A stretch of 64,000 nt of DNA, from positions 2,728,001 to 2,792,000 of the forward strand of contig JAHEWK010000005.1 of assembly GCA_020740775.1 (NCBI GenBank). Direction: 5' to 3'. Origin of the DNA: Ilyonectria destructans. Taxonomy: Eukaryota; Ascomycota; Sordariomycetes; Hypocreales; Nectriaceae. Positions 45,469-56,186 of this stretch are shown in pieces. A program made the translations under genes and the position numbers. The notes under the pieces are model-generated. The model worked only from the letters and a program-made list of their open reading frames with translations, searched no databases and had not been told where the DNA came from. The first letter of the stretch is position 1. Every line of letters begins with the position of its first letter.

Positions 45469-47855
45469 ATGGTCTCCTTCTTTGGCCTCAAGCTTGGGGG
45501 CGACAAGAAGAAGTCCCAGTAAGCATCTGCTCTCTCCTTTCGCCTCCCTCGTTTCGTCATGAAGCCACATTCTCCTAACCGCACAATGCCTCTAGCGACA
45601 AAGACAAGGACAAGCACAAACAACCCTCGCGATCCATCCAGCACTTGAACGACCAAGGTAACCCCAGGGAATTGAACCGCCTAACAAACAACTTCTCCCG
45701 CCCAGGCCGTCCGGATACCGCAAGTTCTACCAACGATCCTACTCAATGGCGCGCCCCGTACATAGGAGGCGGAGGCGCAGCGTCCTCCATGGTTGATCTG
45801 GCTGCGCCCCGAGCTCCTGGCCTCGGAAGCTCACGATTCCACTCATCGGACCTCAATATTAACACCCGCTTCAATGGCAGCTCCACAAGCCTCGCCATGC
45901 CAGCACCGATTGGAAGCCCTGCTGCTAACAGACCTGGAACCCCCACGAGACCCGGTACGGCAACCTCCAAGAAGACCGAATGGGACAACCCCTTCCATGT
46001 GCATTTCGGCGGAAAGGACTCGGCGGGCAACACACCTATCTCCCCTACTGCAGGAAAGAACTCCCTGGAGCAGTTTGAATTCGGCATCGCGGCCAACCAT
46101 AGCAGAGACACGAGCAATCCAGCAATCAACGGATATCCCTCCCCGCCGCCGTCCATTCTCAGCGGCGATCAGCCCTTTTCTCCCATGAACCCGGACGGCC
46201 GTCCCTCCAGCAGTCGCCGTAATGCCCCGAGTGCCTTGCGCAATGTCGAAATCACCGGCCCCATGGCGCTGCCTAGCCCAGCTGCATCCGTGGCCCGTAC
46301 GAGTGAGGATGTCTGGGACATACCCGTGATCCGCAACGTCCAGGCCAAGCGCGACACACTTACATTCCACACCCCCCGGAGGCAGAGCTTTTCCATGGAA
46401 GTCGACGATGTGGACAAGGGTAAGGGTAAGCCGATGGTGGAGGGACTAGCAGGAAATTTCACTGCCTTCGACTTTGGCGAAACCGTGAGGAGAGGAAGTG
46501 TGAGCAAGAACAGTCTGGAGGCGCCCAGCATCGACAGTATTAGCCCGACTGGCGGCGTGGGGCCACGGCCGTTTGGGACTGCGAGAACTGCCAGTCCCCT
46601 TCGGTCAATGCAGTCGACGCCTTCATTATCGAATGAACCGAGAACGACCAGGGAACGGAACACTAGTGACGCACCGTCCTCGTTGTCCGCGTTGTCATCG
46701 ACTCAGGAGTCCATCGGCCGCCGGTCCCCGATCCCACCGGCTCAACCCACCTTTTCCGCCCAACCACAGCAGCTTGACCTCCTCTTCCGTCCGATGGCAG
46801 CGGCTCCAACATCCCCCGTCCCGGCGCCGCCCAAAACCACCAACATCCGATCAAACAACGCCCCTCCAGCTTCCGCCTACGGAGTACACCCGGGTTACAT
46901 GTCCCGTCCTCTCGACCCTCCGCCCCGTGGGTTCCGGCCCCGTACCGACTCGGACTCGCGCCGCCGACCACCTCCCAACGGTCTCCGCGTCCCCCCACCA
47001 CTGGTCGACCGGTCAGCTGGTGGTAGCGTTAGCAGTCTCAACAGCAGTAGCAGCACTGGGAATCTGCGTAGTCCTTACGGCCCTCCTCCCGACGAGGGTA
47101 GCTACCTGCGCGCTGAGAGCTCACCACGACCACCCCCTGAGGCTCGTGCTCAAAGTCCTTTCACCCGGCCGACACCTGAGGGAGATTTCCCTGTCCAAAA
47201 GGGTCTTCCCCGCGGACGACGACCCCCTGCTTTAGAAGGCCTTTCACCAGAGCCTGGTGGCCTGGGGCCTAGGAAACAGCAGCGCCAGCGTCCTATGTAC
47301 CCTCCTCCGAAGGCTGAGCCCTCACCCACGAGCGACTCCATGTCCAAGAACGGCGCCGAAGACCACGGCTACACACTTCCCAATTGGAACGACTTCGATC
47401 GCGCCTCTCCTCACCGATCCGCGATGCCTGCTCCTCTCTCTCCCTTCCGCACTGATTCTCAACTTCCGCAAACACCCCCTGCCGACGACGGCACCCGCCG
47501 GCCCCAGTTCACCTCTTCTCCCATCTCTCCGAAACCTCCTAGCCTCCCCTCGCCGTCCTTCTCCTCGCTCCAGACATCCATCTCAAGCTCCAGCGAGACC
47601 CTCGCCAAGACCTTCGAGACGGCTGTCGACCACATGACCGTCAATGATTACAACTACCCCCGCAATCGGCCCCTGATCTCTCCGGTCATGGGCGACTTCT
47701 CCCGCCCCTTGAGCCCTGCCAATACCCGCATGGAAGCCAAGAAGGCCCCTCCGCGCCCAAGCCCCATCACTCTCCCCCCGTCCAAGGGCACGGAGCGGGA
47801 CAGGAGCCGCACACCGACGGTCGCCGTGGACCAGTTTAATCCCGGCTTTATCTGA
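45469..47855 (+). CDS. Pro/Ser-rich disordered fungal protein, function unknown
   Basis: Exon 1 (45469-45518) encodes MVSFFGLKLGGDKKKS; a 77-nt intron (GTAAGC donor, CTCTAG acceptor) joins it to exon 2 (45596-47855), for 769 residues. The first 30 residues are Lys-rich with an amphipathic hydrophobic start, which could bind membranes. The rest is almost entirely disordered: Pro/Ser/Arg-rich, many PxxP and SP sites, and repeated GxxPRP-like stretches, ending VAVDQFNPGFI. No enzyme or binding domain is recognised. A further in-frame 48-nt intron (about 45658-45705; GTAACC donor, CTAAC branch-like, CCCAG acceptor) is possible and would remove 16 residues. Its atypical donor makes it less likely. 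SH3-binding adaptor roles would fit the composition but are not shown. Confidence 0.8.
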
Positions 47856-49464
47856 CCGACCTAAGCACGATGAACGAACAACTGGGAGCTCAGTGAGATG
47901 AGTTGGATGATACCTTGATGACAAGATGTGGACATGCAATATTTTGGCTAAAGCCTCTCCTTGTGGCCCGTGTATGAGTTTCTCTTGGGCTAGCGAATAT
48001 CTTCTGTGTTGGATATACTGTACATAGCGTTGGATTTTTTTTCTTGTACATAACTGCCAGGAAGGCAATACTAGTGATAATGTGTAAGGGAAGGTAATGT
48101 TATTGGCTTGTGGCTGAGGAACCCTCTTTAATCGGCCGAGCTCAAACTTCAATGGAGAACTCCATACAACGACCAAAGCATCCTCAAATCTTTCTTGACT
48201 GTCTCCCTGGGTACTGGGTAACTAAGGCATATCCTGCCACTCTCAGCTTTCTAAAGTTACGAGTTGTTTTAGTATGCCGCCGGCGGTTAGATTCCGTGAT
48301 GAACGTGGTAGGGACTTACATAACAGCCAAATTGGGGACTACATTCTGCATCGACACAAGAAGCCTCTATCAGCGCACACCGTTTATGTCCCCGCTCTTT
48401 CTATTAAGGGACTTGCCAATCCTAGCACGCACAATATGCTAAAGACCAGTGTAAACCTTCATGTTAACGAAGAGATAAAATGGAGTAAGAGGACCTGCAC
48501 GGTGAGAGTAAGGTCTGGCAAAATTTCGAGTGAAATAAATTAGATGTTTAGTATTTGACTGCGGTATCTCGAAAGAGGTTTGGCTAATTTGCATTCTGTC
48601 TTGGAAATTATGTAAATAATTATTGTTTGCTAGGATATGGAACCAGTCGTGTGATCTTTCGTAAGGAATAGAGGCGAGACACCAAGCTACTTAAATGACT
48701 GTATTCGACAACATCTGCTATAAAGTGCAAGTGGTGCTATAACAGATGCTGACGTGCTGGTTGCGGTGAACATATAGTCTTGCATCTTTTATTAGAGTTC
48801 CACTTAAGCATAACACTTCTGAGGAGGCGATATTTTCTCTCAATTCAGTATGTACCTAATCTCGATAAATGGTAGATCGAATATAGAGCTTCCTCAGCAG
48901 CTTCATGTCGGCACAATCCATGTTTATGAGAATGACGATGTAGCTTTATTGTCTGATATTCACCATTGACGTGAAGTAACGAGACAATGATGGGTGACAT
49001 AACAGTTTGAAGCGCTATTATCTACACTGTGGTATTAAAAATACAACAGAGCCGAGACATTTAACTCACTTACTTCTAAACCGTGGTGCTAATGAGTGTC
49101 TGTCCGTCTCGGATTGCAATATAGTGTGCTTGTCCATTTGAAACGTCGTCTTTTCTGCAACTTGGTATCATTTACAAGGTGAAGATGAAGGAAAAGATGC
49201 CGAAATCACAGTTAGCCAAGCTGGGCACGGCACTCGTCGAACACCAAGGTATTAGATGGAGATCTGGAAGTCATAGATTTTTATTTATCCTCCGTTCTGC
49301 CTATTTTTGTTTTGTCCCGTAAAAACTCCGTGGTGATGCAAGCCCCCTCGCTCCCAAAACAAGTAAGTACAAACCTCGCCTCGTATCTTCATCACATCAA
49401 GAAAAGCACCAAGTTTCAGGTCCAGTGCAATGTATGCCCCTTTCGGAGCGGAGCTAGCCCTTGT
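47856..49464. other. Convergent 3' intergenic region, partly A/T-rich
   Basis: About 1.6 kb between two stop codons. From about 48.2 to 49.3 kb the sequence is clearly richer in A/T than its surroundings and holds only short open frames. That would fit decayed or repeat-derived DNA, but no element is identified. Confidence 0.45.
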
Positions 49465-51039
49465 CTAGTCCAGGAACAGCCTGAGGTTGCCGCCAATGTG
49501 CTTGAGGTCAAGGAGGAATGAGTCGTGCCCGAACAAGCTCATCTCCTCGCTCAACTCCATGTGCGTGACGTTGCGGTTGCCGGCGAGGCGGACGGCCTCG
49601 GCGACCTCGCGCTGCTGCCAGGCAGGGAACAGGATGTCGCTGGCGACGCCCATGACGAGCGTTGGAGTGTCTCGCAGCGGGGCAAGGCCGAGGATTAGGT
49701 CCTCAGGCGGGCGCGAAGAGCCCGGGATCGGTGTGTCGGTGTCGTCAATATGCGAGCCGGGTTGCTCCTCGTAGGGCTGAGAGGGGAGGGTCAGGCTGCA
49801 AGCGGCTTCTGGGATGGTGGAGGCGATTCCCGAGGCGAGCTGCTGTTCGCGCTGGGAGCGGCGTTCGTGCGTGGCGAGTTGGTTCTCGCGGCCGAGGTCG
49901 AAGAGGTCCATGGCCTTGCTAACGTAGAGCAGGCTGTTGGGGTCGTGGTTGAGGCACCACTTCTCGCCGGCGTGGTCGAGGTACGTCTCGACGAGGAAGT
50001 CCGGGCACAGCGCCGGGGGCTTGCTCGGGTCCGCGCGCCGACGGCCGAAGCGCTGCTCCCACTCCGGGCCGGAGCGGTAGGTGACGGTGGCAATCTCGCG
50101 GGCCAGCTTCATGCCGGCGTGGGGCGGGACTTGGCCGTAGTAGAAGCCGCGGTTCCAGTTGGGGTCCATCATGAGGACCTGGCGCTGGGTGTGGCGCATG
50201 GCGATACTGTACGGGTGGCTACGAGCGCAGCCGCTGATGGAGACGATGCGACCGACGCGCGAAGGGAAGAGCACACCGGCGGCGAGCGACTGCATGCCAC
50301 CCATGCTGGAGCCGACACTGGCGTATAGCTTGTCGACACCGAGGGAGTCCAACAAGCGGAACTGGGCCCGCACCATGTCCTGCATCGTCAGGATTGGGAA
50401 CCGCGTTGCGTAACGCTCGCCGTTGCCCGGGTCGATGCTGCTTGGCCCTGTAGAGCCATAGCAGCCGCCGATGACGTTTGTGCAAATAACATGGTATTTG
50501 TTTGTATCGAGGGGCCCGCCGGGGCCGATGAACTTCTCCCACCAGCCGGGCATGGGGTTGACCTCGGTGGAGTGGGCGTGCGACGAGGCCGAGAGGCCGG
50601 TGTGGAGGAGAATGACATTGGACTTGTCGGCGTTCATCTCACCCCAGGACTCGTAGGCGATGTTGAACTCGGGAAGCGTGCCGCCCCAGTCAAGTAGCAG
50701 GGAGTCTTTGCAGTGGTAGTTTTGCGTGGCGCCGGAAGTGTACGAGGGTTCGGGGCCGCTGAAGTCGGTACCAAATTCGGTGTTGACGGTCTTGCCGGCG
50801 CCTAGCTTCGCAGATCGGGTTTCGAGGGCGTCGAGGCAGGGAAATGACATGGCTGGGTTCGAAGCGGCGCCGGACCTTCGGGCCGGCGAGGAGTGAAGTT
50901 GGCGGGTTCCATTGAAATGGATTTGGGAATGTCGCTGAGCTTCGGGGATGCATGGACGAGCGCCACTAAGACTTCTTTGTGAAGAGAGGACGGTTCGAAG
51001 GCCGCGCCGCGTCGCCACGAGGGCCCGGGAAGACTTCAT
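49465..51039 (-). CDS. cysA: Serine O-acyltransferase, CysA type (homoserine O-acetyltransferase family)
   Basis: A single exon of 524 residues. The alpha/beta-hydrolase acyltransferase fold is shown by the nucleophile elbow GSSMGG (S245), D468 in GVASDILFP and H505 in LFGHDSF, forming the catalytic triad, plus [20 protein letters not shown]. An Arg/Ser-rich N-terminus of about 55 residues without acidic residues looks like a mitochondrial targeting sequence. The [10 protein letters not shown] segment and the length point to the fungal CysA group, which acylates L-serine for cysteine synthesis, rather than Met2, which uses homoserine. That choice is an inference; both belong to one family. 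Its upstream region holds a perfect ATGRYRYCAT sulfur-regulator match and a CACGTG box, in keeping with sulfur control. Divergent from the 51507 gene. Confidence 0.88.
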   Translation of the reverse strand: MKSSRALVATRRGLRTVLSSQRSLSGARPCIPEAQRHSQIHFNGTRQLHSSPARRSGAASNPAMSFPCLDALETRSAKLGAGKTVNTEFGTDFSGPEPSYTSGATQNYHCKDSLLLDWGGTLPEFNIAYESWGEMNADKSNVILLHTGLSASSHAHSTEVNPMPGWWEKFIGPGGPLDTNKYHVICTNVIGGCYGSTGPSSIDPGNGERYATRFPILTMQDMVRAQFRLLDSLGVDKLYASVGSSMGGMQSLAAGVLFPSRVGRIVSISGCARSHPYSIAMRHTQRQVLMMDPNWNRGFYYGQVPPHAGMKLAREIATVTYRSGPEWEQRFGRRRADPSKPPALCPDFLVETYLDHAGEKWCLNHDPNSLLYVSKAMDLFDLGRENQLATHERRSQREQQLASGIASTIPEAACSLTLPSQPYEEQPGSHIDDTDTPIPGSSRPPEDLILGLAPLRDTPTLVMGVASDILFPAWQQREVAEAVRLAGNRNVTHMELSEEMSLFGHDSFLLDLKHIGGNLRLFLD

Positions 51040-51226
51040 GGCGATATGGAGGGTAGAGGGATCGGAGATGTAAGAGGGAAAGGAGAATTGGGTGCCATGG
51101 AGTCAGAATTGCAGTGTTTGTAATCGTTGCGCGGAGAGCTTTCGGCTTCTAAGCGTCCACGCCGACGCCGCACCCGGCCGATGCATGCAAGGTGGGGCAA
51201 AAACCACGGCTACCGGGTCCGCGTAA

Positions 51227-51236
51227 ATGACGCCAT
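51227..51236. promoter_or_regulatory. CYS3/MetR-type sulfur regulator site
   Basis: ATGACGCCAT fits the published Neurospora CYS3 consensus ATGRYRYCAT at every position. It lies 188 bp upstream of the CysA-type start codon and 3 bp from a CACGTG box. CYS3/MetR bZIP factors activate sulfur-assimilation genes under sulfur limitation. Confidence 0.6.
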
Positions 51237-51238
51237 TT

Positions 51239-51244
51239 CACGTG
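51239..51244. promoter_or_regulatory. CACGTG E-box
   Basis: Perfect E-box next to the CYS3-type site. Cbf1-like bHLH factors bind CACGTG at sulfur genes in yeast; a similar role here is inferred. Confidence 0.4.
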
Positions 51245-51258
51245 CGGTGATCCCTGCG

Positions 51259-51290
51259 TATCGATAAACATGACCTATCGATAAGATAAG
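51259..51290. promoter_or_regulatory. TATCGATA pair with GATA sites
   Basis: Two TATCGATA palindromes 17 bp apart, the second merging into GATAAGATAAG. GATA-family regulators such as AreA-type factors bind HGATAR, often as closely spaced pairs. Confidence 0.4.
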
Positions 51291-51328
51291 GCGTAACAGG
51301 ATCCACCCGCAGGCTTCCGTGGCTCCAT

Positions 51329-51336
51329 TGACGTCA
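51329..51336. promoter_or_regulatory. CRE-like bZIP site TGACGTCA
   Basis: Perfect CRE palindrome about 170 bp upstream of the 51507 start codon, followed by TACGTACGTCA, which carries a second half-site. Confidence 0.35.
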
Positions 51337-51506
51337 GCACTGTTTACGTACGTCACACTCCGTCTCGTGGTCTTACCTCAACTTCAAGTTCAATAAACTG
51401 CTGCCTCACTTATCTTCTCGTTTGCGTGGAACACGTCATCTTTGGCTGAGCCCAAAATCTCGCCCTTGAATATAACTCCTCCTCTCTCTCTAGCTTACTC
51501 CCGCAC

Positions 51507-52691
51507 ATGCTTCTTTATCTCGCCATCTTCTTCCTGAGCTACATCATCATGGCCAACATCCTCCCCCGTGCCGTGATCAACAGCCTGAAAGGTCTTGAAC
51601 TTCAGGGAGGCGCCAAATCAAGTGGTGATAGTGATACGAAGGATGGTGCTGCTTTCAGCCCATCCCCTATCGACATTGTTGTGGCCAGGATCATGCTTGT
51701 GCGTGGTCTAAAGCTACCCACTGACTTGGTCAACGCTATATTCGACCACGCCGAGTACTGGGCTCACTCGAGCAACGAAATCGATTACATCGCTGAGCAT
51801 GGTGACCCTCTGAACATTGTAGGACAGAGTAGCACCAACAACAAGCTTGTGGTGAGTTGTAGAACCGAAAGCGCACTAATGTTTTAAGCGCTGCTACTGA
51901 CATGTTTCATAGCTTCGAGCATTTCCTGTGGGGTTGACGGGATTGACAGACGCGAACGAAAGGGAGCTTGCCGAAGAGCTGGCGTGGGATAAGAATGAGG
52001 CCAAGCCGCTACCGCTCAGTAGGGAGCATGATCCCGAATACTTCAAGCAGCTACCAGACTATCCTATGCCGACACTTGTCAAACCTGTCCGCAAGATTGT
52101 CTTTTCTATCCGCAGCGCAGACCAAGGATGGGGAGGTGAACGTGGGAACCGGGGAACATACAAGGGCGCTTGGAGCTGGTTCGAGGCCGGCTTAGAGAGA
52201 TTCGACGCCGATCAGACTTGTGAGTCGTCCCGCTAACCGTAATTTGGAAATTATTGACCGTTCAAGGCACTCCCGAATGCACGTATGACGTCCGATTCCA
52301 GTCACCCTTGTCTAAAGAATCGCCACTACCTGTCTGTGGTCTACGACCTCTGAATCCTGAGATCGAGCCTACCCCTGAAGGTAATGGCAAATTCCAGTAC
52401 AAGCATCCGATCAATCACATCGATTCTCTAGTAGTCCAGCGCAACATGACAGCAACGAGGGACCCTCACGACCATGAGATTACATGGTCGTATCTGGATA
52501 ATATCCGGAGCGATTCGCCCGAGGCCAAAGAGATTGATGAGCAGCAGGGCAGGGGGAGGGAGACCCTGGATGGGTCATTCGTCAGGGATTTGAAGCTGGG
52601 AGACGTGGTTACGCTATGGGCGAAGGCGAGGTTTCCGGGCTGGAGAAACAACGTCGAAAAGGTCAAGATAGATGTGTACTGGGCAGTTTAG
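51507..52691 (+). CDS. Fungal protein of unknown function
   Basis: Three exons (51507-51851, 51913-52219, 52267-52691) give 358 residues. If the real start is the second in-frame ATG at 51549 (MANILPRAVIN) the protein is 344 residues; the first 14 residues are hydrophobic and could be a short anchor or a false extension. No enzyme motif is seen. The N-terminal half holds a helical segment (IDIVVARIMLVRGLKLPTDL, then ECxxHA-like YWAHSS). The C-terminal half contains a beta-rich region with VRKIVFSIRSADQGWGG and ends LGDVVTLWAKARFPGWRNN followed by VEKVKIDVYWAV. Similar C-termini occur in uncharacterised ascomycete proteins, many with stress-related or cytosolic annotation, but I cannot assign a function. 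It shares its promoter with the CysA-type gene, which may couple their expression. Confidence 0.8.
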
Positions 52692-53022
52692 GTTGGGGTG
52701 TTTGTATGAGTTCAGCTTTCACCACAAGAAGTCAATTTCGGCGGATAAGATTGGAGCTTCAGACATGGATCTAGGTATTTGAGTTGAGAAAGAATTTACA
52801 CGCGAGTCAAATTTCCAGATCGATCTAACTTGGCACTGACAGTTCCTTCTCCAAGTTTGAAAACCCATGCCCCATCCCTTTAATTTCCTAGATCACCGGT
52901 ATTTGTACAGCTTCTAGCTAACAGGGAGTCACCTCCAACACACCAAAGAAATGAATAAGAATCTACACCGAGTCTCTCAAACCGTCTCCAACTCCCAACA
53001 AATAACCATCCTATTTAATTGC
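52692..53022. other. Convergent 3' intergenic region
   Basis: About 330 bp between two stop codons; 3' UTR-like, no gene seen. Confidence 0.5.
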
Positions 53023-53757
53023 TCACATGAGAGCTGCTCCCTCCTGTGGCTGAATTTCAATCAAGTTGCCATCAGGATCGTTGACGAAGATCAGCGGCTT
53101 GTTGAAGGGGGTCAAGACCCCCAAGATCAAATCGCGTTCAGCTTGAGACAGCTGCGCAATCTTCTCCGGGGAGAGGCTGGTGGCGGTGGCAATGTCGCTG
53201 GGCACCTTGAGGTCGTCGTCGGTTCTCTTGATGATTTCAACACCAGGGTACGCGTCGAGTCTTGCCTGCGTGGCTAGGATATCGAGCACAACCATGCCGA
53301 TGTGGCCAAAGGTGTTTGCGACTCTAGTAGACGCAGGGAGGCTGTTGTCAGGAGCGTCGAGGTGAACCAACTCAAGGAGTCCCTCGGCGTTGTTCTTCTC
53401 TCGGTTCAGGTCCTTGGCCGTCTGGTAGCCGGTGCCGTTCTTGCCGCCGTGGCTGTGGCCCAGGTACGTGATGGAGAAGTGCTCCGATACATGAAGGGTA
53501 AATATGTGTCGCAGGCCGAAGATTTCAGTATAGAAGTCCAAGCTCGCGGTGAGGTTCATGACGTTGAGGCAGAGATGGTTGATGAAGTAGCCGGTGGTGG
53601 CTGGATCAGATGCAATGTCACTGCCGACCTCAGGGAATGGGTAAGTCAATGTTCCGTTGGTAGGGACGGATCGAACGCATCCCAAAGTGGGCGAGACGAA
53701 GTGGCTGGCAGCCAGGAGCGCAGACGCCGTGAAGGAGCTGGAGAGCATTCGAACCAT
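53023..53757 (-). CDS. Secreted glyoxalase I-like (VOC superfamily) protein
   Basis: A single exon of 244 residues. Two VOC half-domains carry all four metal-ligand positions of lactoylglutathione lyase: H61 (FINHLCLNV), E129 (GLLELVHLD), H152 (FGHIGMVVL) and E234 (NLIEIQPQ). Glyoxalase I converts the methylglyoxal-glutathione hemithioacetal to lactoylglutathione. Two things are unusual. There is an N-terminal hydrophobic stretch with a probable signal peptide (about 1-26, ending near TLGC), which sends a normally cytosolic enzyme type to the secretory pathway. There is also a 30-residue helical insert (about 186-216) between the last two metal-ligand strands. Substrate may therefore differ from glutathione adducts. 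Potential N-glycosylation sites (NGT, NLT) fit secretion. Confidence 0.85.
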   Translation of the reverse strand: MVRMLSSSFTASALLAASHFVSPTLGCVRSVPTNGTLTYPFPEVGSDIASDPATTGYFINHLCLNVMNLTASLDFYTEIFGLRHIFTLHVSEHFSITYLGHSHGGKNGTGYQTAKDLNREKNNAEGLLELVHLDAPDNSLPASTRVANTFGHIGMVVLDILATQARLDAYPGVEIIKRTDDDLKVPSDIATATSLSPEKIAQLSQAERDLILGVLTPFNKPLIFVNDPDGNLIEIQPQEGAALM

Positions 53758-55133
53758 GATTGCAGGATGTGTAGTTGGTGTGGTTTGTGGGTAGGTGAAT
53801 GGGTTGAGAGAGGATGAGTTGATGGTGGTGATGAGCCTGAGAGAATCAAATGATCTGTTGATGAATACAGCTCTCTTTATATGGCGAGATCATTCACAAG
53901 CATGAAGATCAAGGCTGAGTCCAAATCCCAGGGATTCCCAGCCTCTAATGACGAAATCGTCATGAAGGCCCATCATCACCATCCCCTTGCTATGATGCAT
54001 CCCGGGCCCTTTGTCCCAAGTCGCTTAAACGAGATTGCTATCCAAGTAGGGCTGTGGAAAAACAAAGCGGTAAGGACCGTTGAGTGGAGGGTTGTAAGTG
54101 CCCAGCATCCATCGCGGAGGACAGGCACTTTGGAGGCGATCCTTCGTGGCAAGGCCAAGGACTCTCTCCACATTTTTGACACAACGCTGCGTATGGCTGA
54201 GGCTATTCCTCTTATAACCAAATAGCCGGATCTCGCCAATCCCGACCCATAGGGCTTAGATCGCAGCCCATGCAATGATACGATTTTCTACTCCAGCCAA
54301 GCATACCGTTGTTTTTGTTTTTCTACAGGAATACCAGGGATACTTGATATGAGACGGATGAACAGGAATAAAACTTGAGACACTGGGGAAATCCTTTGAG
54401 CGCAGCCTGCAAACCGGTTTGCTGGGACAGATTGGGTCTGTTGGTTTGTCGACTTGATCCCAGCCCAGTGAGCAGGGATGTCTTGAACCGGAAGACGAGA
54501 TAGAGATCCGCGGTCCCGACCTTCGGTCCCGAAAAAAACGGGCGAGCGCGAAAACCGAGGACGAAGACCCGACCAGTTCAACCCGAGCGCTTGGCACCGA
54601 TGGCTTGGGTGTGTAACGCGAGCGATTGACGCCGAGTTCCCAAACTTTGGCCTAGCACATTAGAGAAGGGTGTCTATACTGTCACGTGTAACTTTCATCA
54701 AGATGTTATATTAATAATCTCCTTCCTGTCTTATTAGATTTTTGTTTCGTCAATTGCGGTCAGAAAGAATTTTAACAAATATTTGTCAACCTGTCCGATA
54801 AGACGAGGCTATTGAGAGAGGTTAGGACAACTTCCTCCAAAAAGGACACTCGAGCGAGGGATGGGAGAACACCACATGTAATGAATAAAATAGGATTCAT
54901 CCTCGTCGTATCCGCGTTTAGAATTGAAAATTTGTTGCGTTTGGACGGCAAATTCAGGGCAAATTCATGGATTGAGGTGGTGATATGTGCGCTGTTGGTT
55001 CAGGCTCGCTGCAGTGTGGTTTGGTGGCTGAGTCGTTAATTTTGACCTTTATTTTGACGACCGGTCAGCACACGAGCTTCATGATTCGTTGTCCCATCAT
55101 CACATTCATCGACGCAGACGCATCACATAACGT
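53758..55133. other. Divergent intergenic region, glyoxalase-like and Nudix gene
   Basis: About 1.4 kb with two divergent promoters. Open frames of about 100-114 codons on both strands at 53.9-54.6 kb have no recognisable features. No gene is called. Confidence 0.45.
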
Positions 55134-56129
55134 ATGCATTTGCGCGAAATGAGATACATCGCGTACGCAACTACAATCTTAAGCTTCTTTCCAGCATCAC
55201 CTCGACCGCTCTGTCTGCTGCCACGCTCGAATTCGCTGATCCGTGCGATGTCGACCACGACGCTCACGTCCCACAATGTTCCGCTTAACCTGCCCGATGG
55301 ACTCTCGCAGGATCAACTCCTGGTCTTTAGGCCATTCAATGTGAGTGGAGATTCTCTTCCCGGGTACCTGCACAGACAGAGGACACTCGCTAATGCCTCC
55401 CAGAGCTGGATCGCCACCTTGACCAACTCGCTGCGCCTCCAGTCCAACGCAGCTCACCCATTCCACGCGGACCCGTACGCCCTGCGTGCCGTCACAATCC
55501 AGTCCTACGACTACTTTGGCGGCGGCCGCCTCGGCTTCGTCAAGCTCGCGGCAACCGTCTCCAACTCGGCGGGCGAGTCGCTGCCCGCCATTGCGCTCCT
55601 CCGCGGCCCGAGTGTCGCGATGCTGGTGATGCTCATCCCCGACGACGCGCCTCCCGACTCGGACGAGCGCTACGTGGTGCTGACCGTCCAGCCCCGCATC
55701 GCGGCTGGCAGCCTTGGCTTTGTGGAGCTACCAGCGGGCATGGTCGATGACGAGGGAAGCTTCAAGGGCGTCGCCGCCAAGGAGATTGAGGAGGAGCTGG
55801 GGGTCACAATCCACGAGGACGAGCTTACTTGTCTTAGCGAGCTTGCTGCCCCGCAAGAAGAAGCCGGCGGTGAGGGCCTGGCCAAGGCCATGTTTCCCAG
55901 CGCGGGCGGCTGCGACGAGCACATCACCATCTTCAGCCATGAGCGGCGAATCCCACGGGACCAACTGCAGGAGTGGAGCGGGCGGCTGACGGGCCTGAGG
56001 TCGCACGGGGAGAAGATTACTCTAAAGGTGGTTCCTATGAAGGATGCATGGAAGGCGGGCGCTCGCGATGCCAAGTGTCTCGCCGCCCTGGCCCTCTGGC
56101 AAGGTCTCCAGCAGGAGAAGAAGCTGTGA
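55134..56129 (+). CDS. Nudix hydrolase, ADP-sugar diphosphatase type (NUDX14-like)
   Basis: A single exon of 331 residues from the first ATG; an in-frame ATG at residue 39 (MSTTTLTSHNVP) may be the cytosolic start, in which case the first 38 residues could be an organelle-targeting extension. The Nudix segment reads ELPAGMVDDEGSFKG then VAAKEIEEELGV: the catalytic KExxEExG core is present, with Lys for the usual Arg and a slightly shifted first Glu, as in the ADP-sugar diphosphatase subgroup. The predicted reaction hydrolyses nucleoside-diphosphate sugars such as ADP-glucose or ADP-ribose to AMP and sugar phosphate. A C-terminal extension (to LQQEKKL) completes the typical 300-residue architecture. 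Its stop codon is 57 bp from that of a second Nudix gene on the other strand. Confidence 0.9.
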   Translation: MHLREMRYIAYATTILSFFPASPRPLCLLPRSNSLIRAMSTTTLTSHNVPLNLPDGLSQDQLLVFRPFNVSGDSLPGYLHRQRTLANASQSWIATLTNSLRLQSNAAHPFHADPYALRAVTIQSYDYFGGGRLGFVKLAATVSNSAGESLPAIALLRGPSVAMLVMLIPDDAPPDSDERYVVLTVQPRIAAGSLGFVELPAGMVDDEGSFKGVAAKEIEEELGVTIHEDELTCLSELAAPQEEAGGEGLAKAMFPSAGGCDEHITIFSHERRIPRDQLQEWSGRLTGLRSHGEKITLKVVPMKDAWKAGARDAKCLAALALWQGLQQEKKL

Positions 56130-56186
56130 TCGCCCTAGCTTTGCCCCATCTACAAGGTCTATCGCCTCAACTATAGTAAACATCCT

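Larger units (their letters stand above)
51040..51506. promoter_or_regulatory. Divergent cysA/51507 promoter region
   Basis: A 467-bp region between two divergent start codons, dense in recognisable factor sites: ATGACGCCAT at 51227-51236, CACGTG at 51239-51244, TATCGATA at 51259-51266 and 51276-51283, two GATAAG at 51280-51290 and TGACGTCA at 51329-51336. The combination is what one would expect of a metabolically regulated promoter. Confidence 0.55.
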
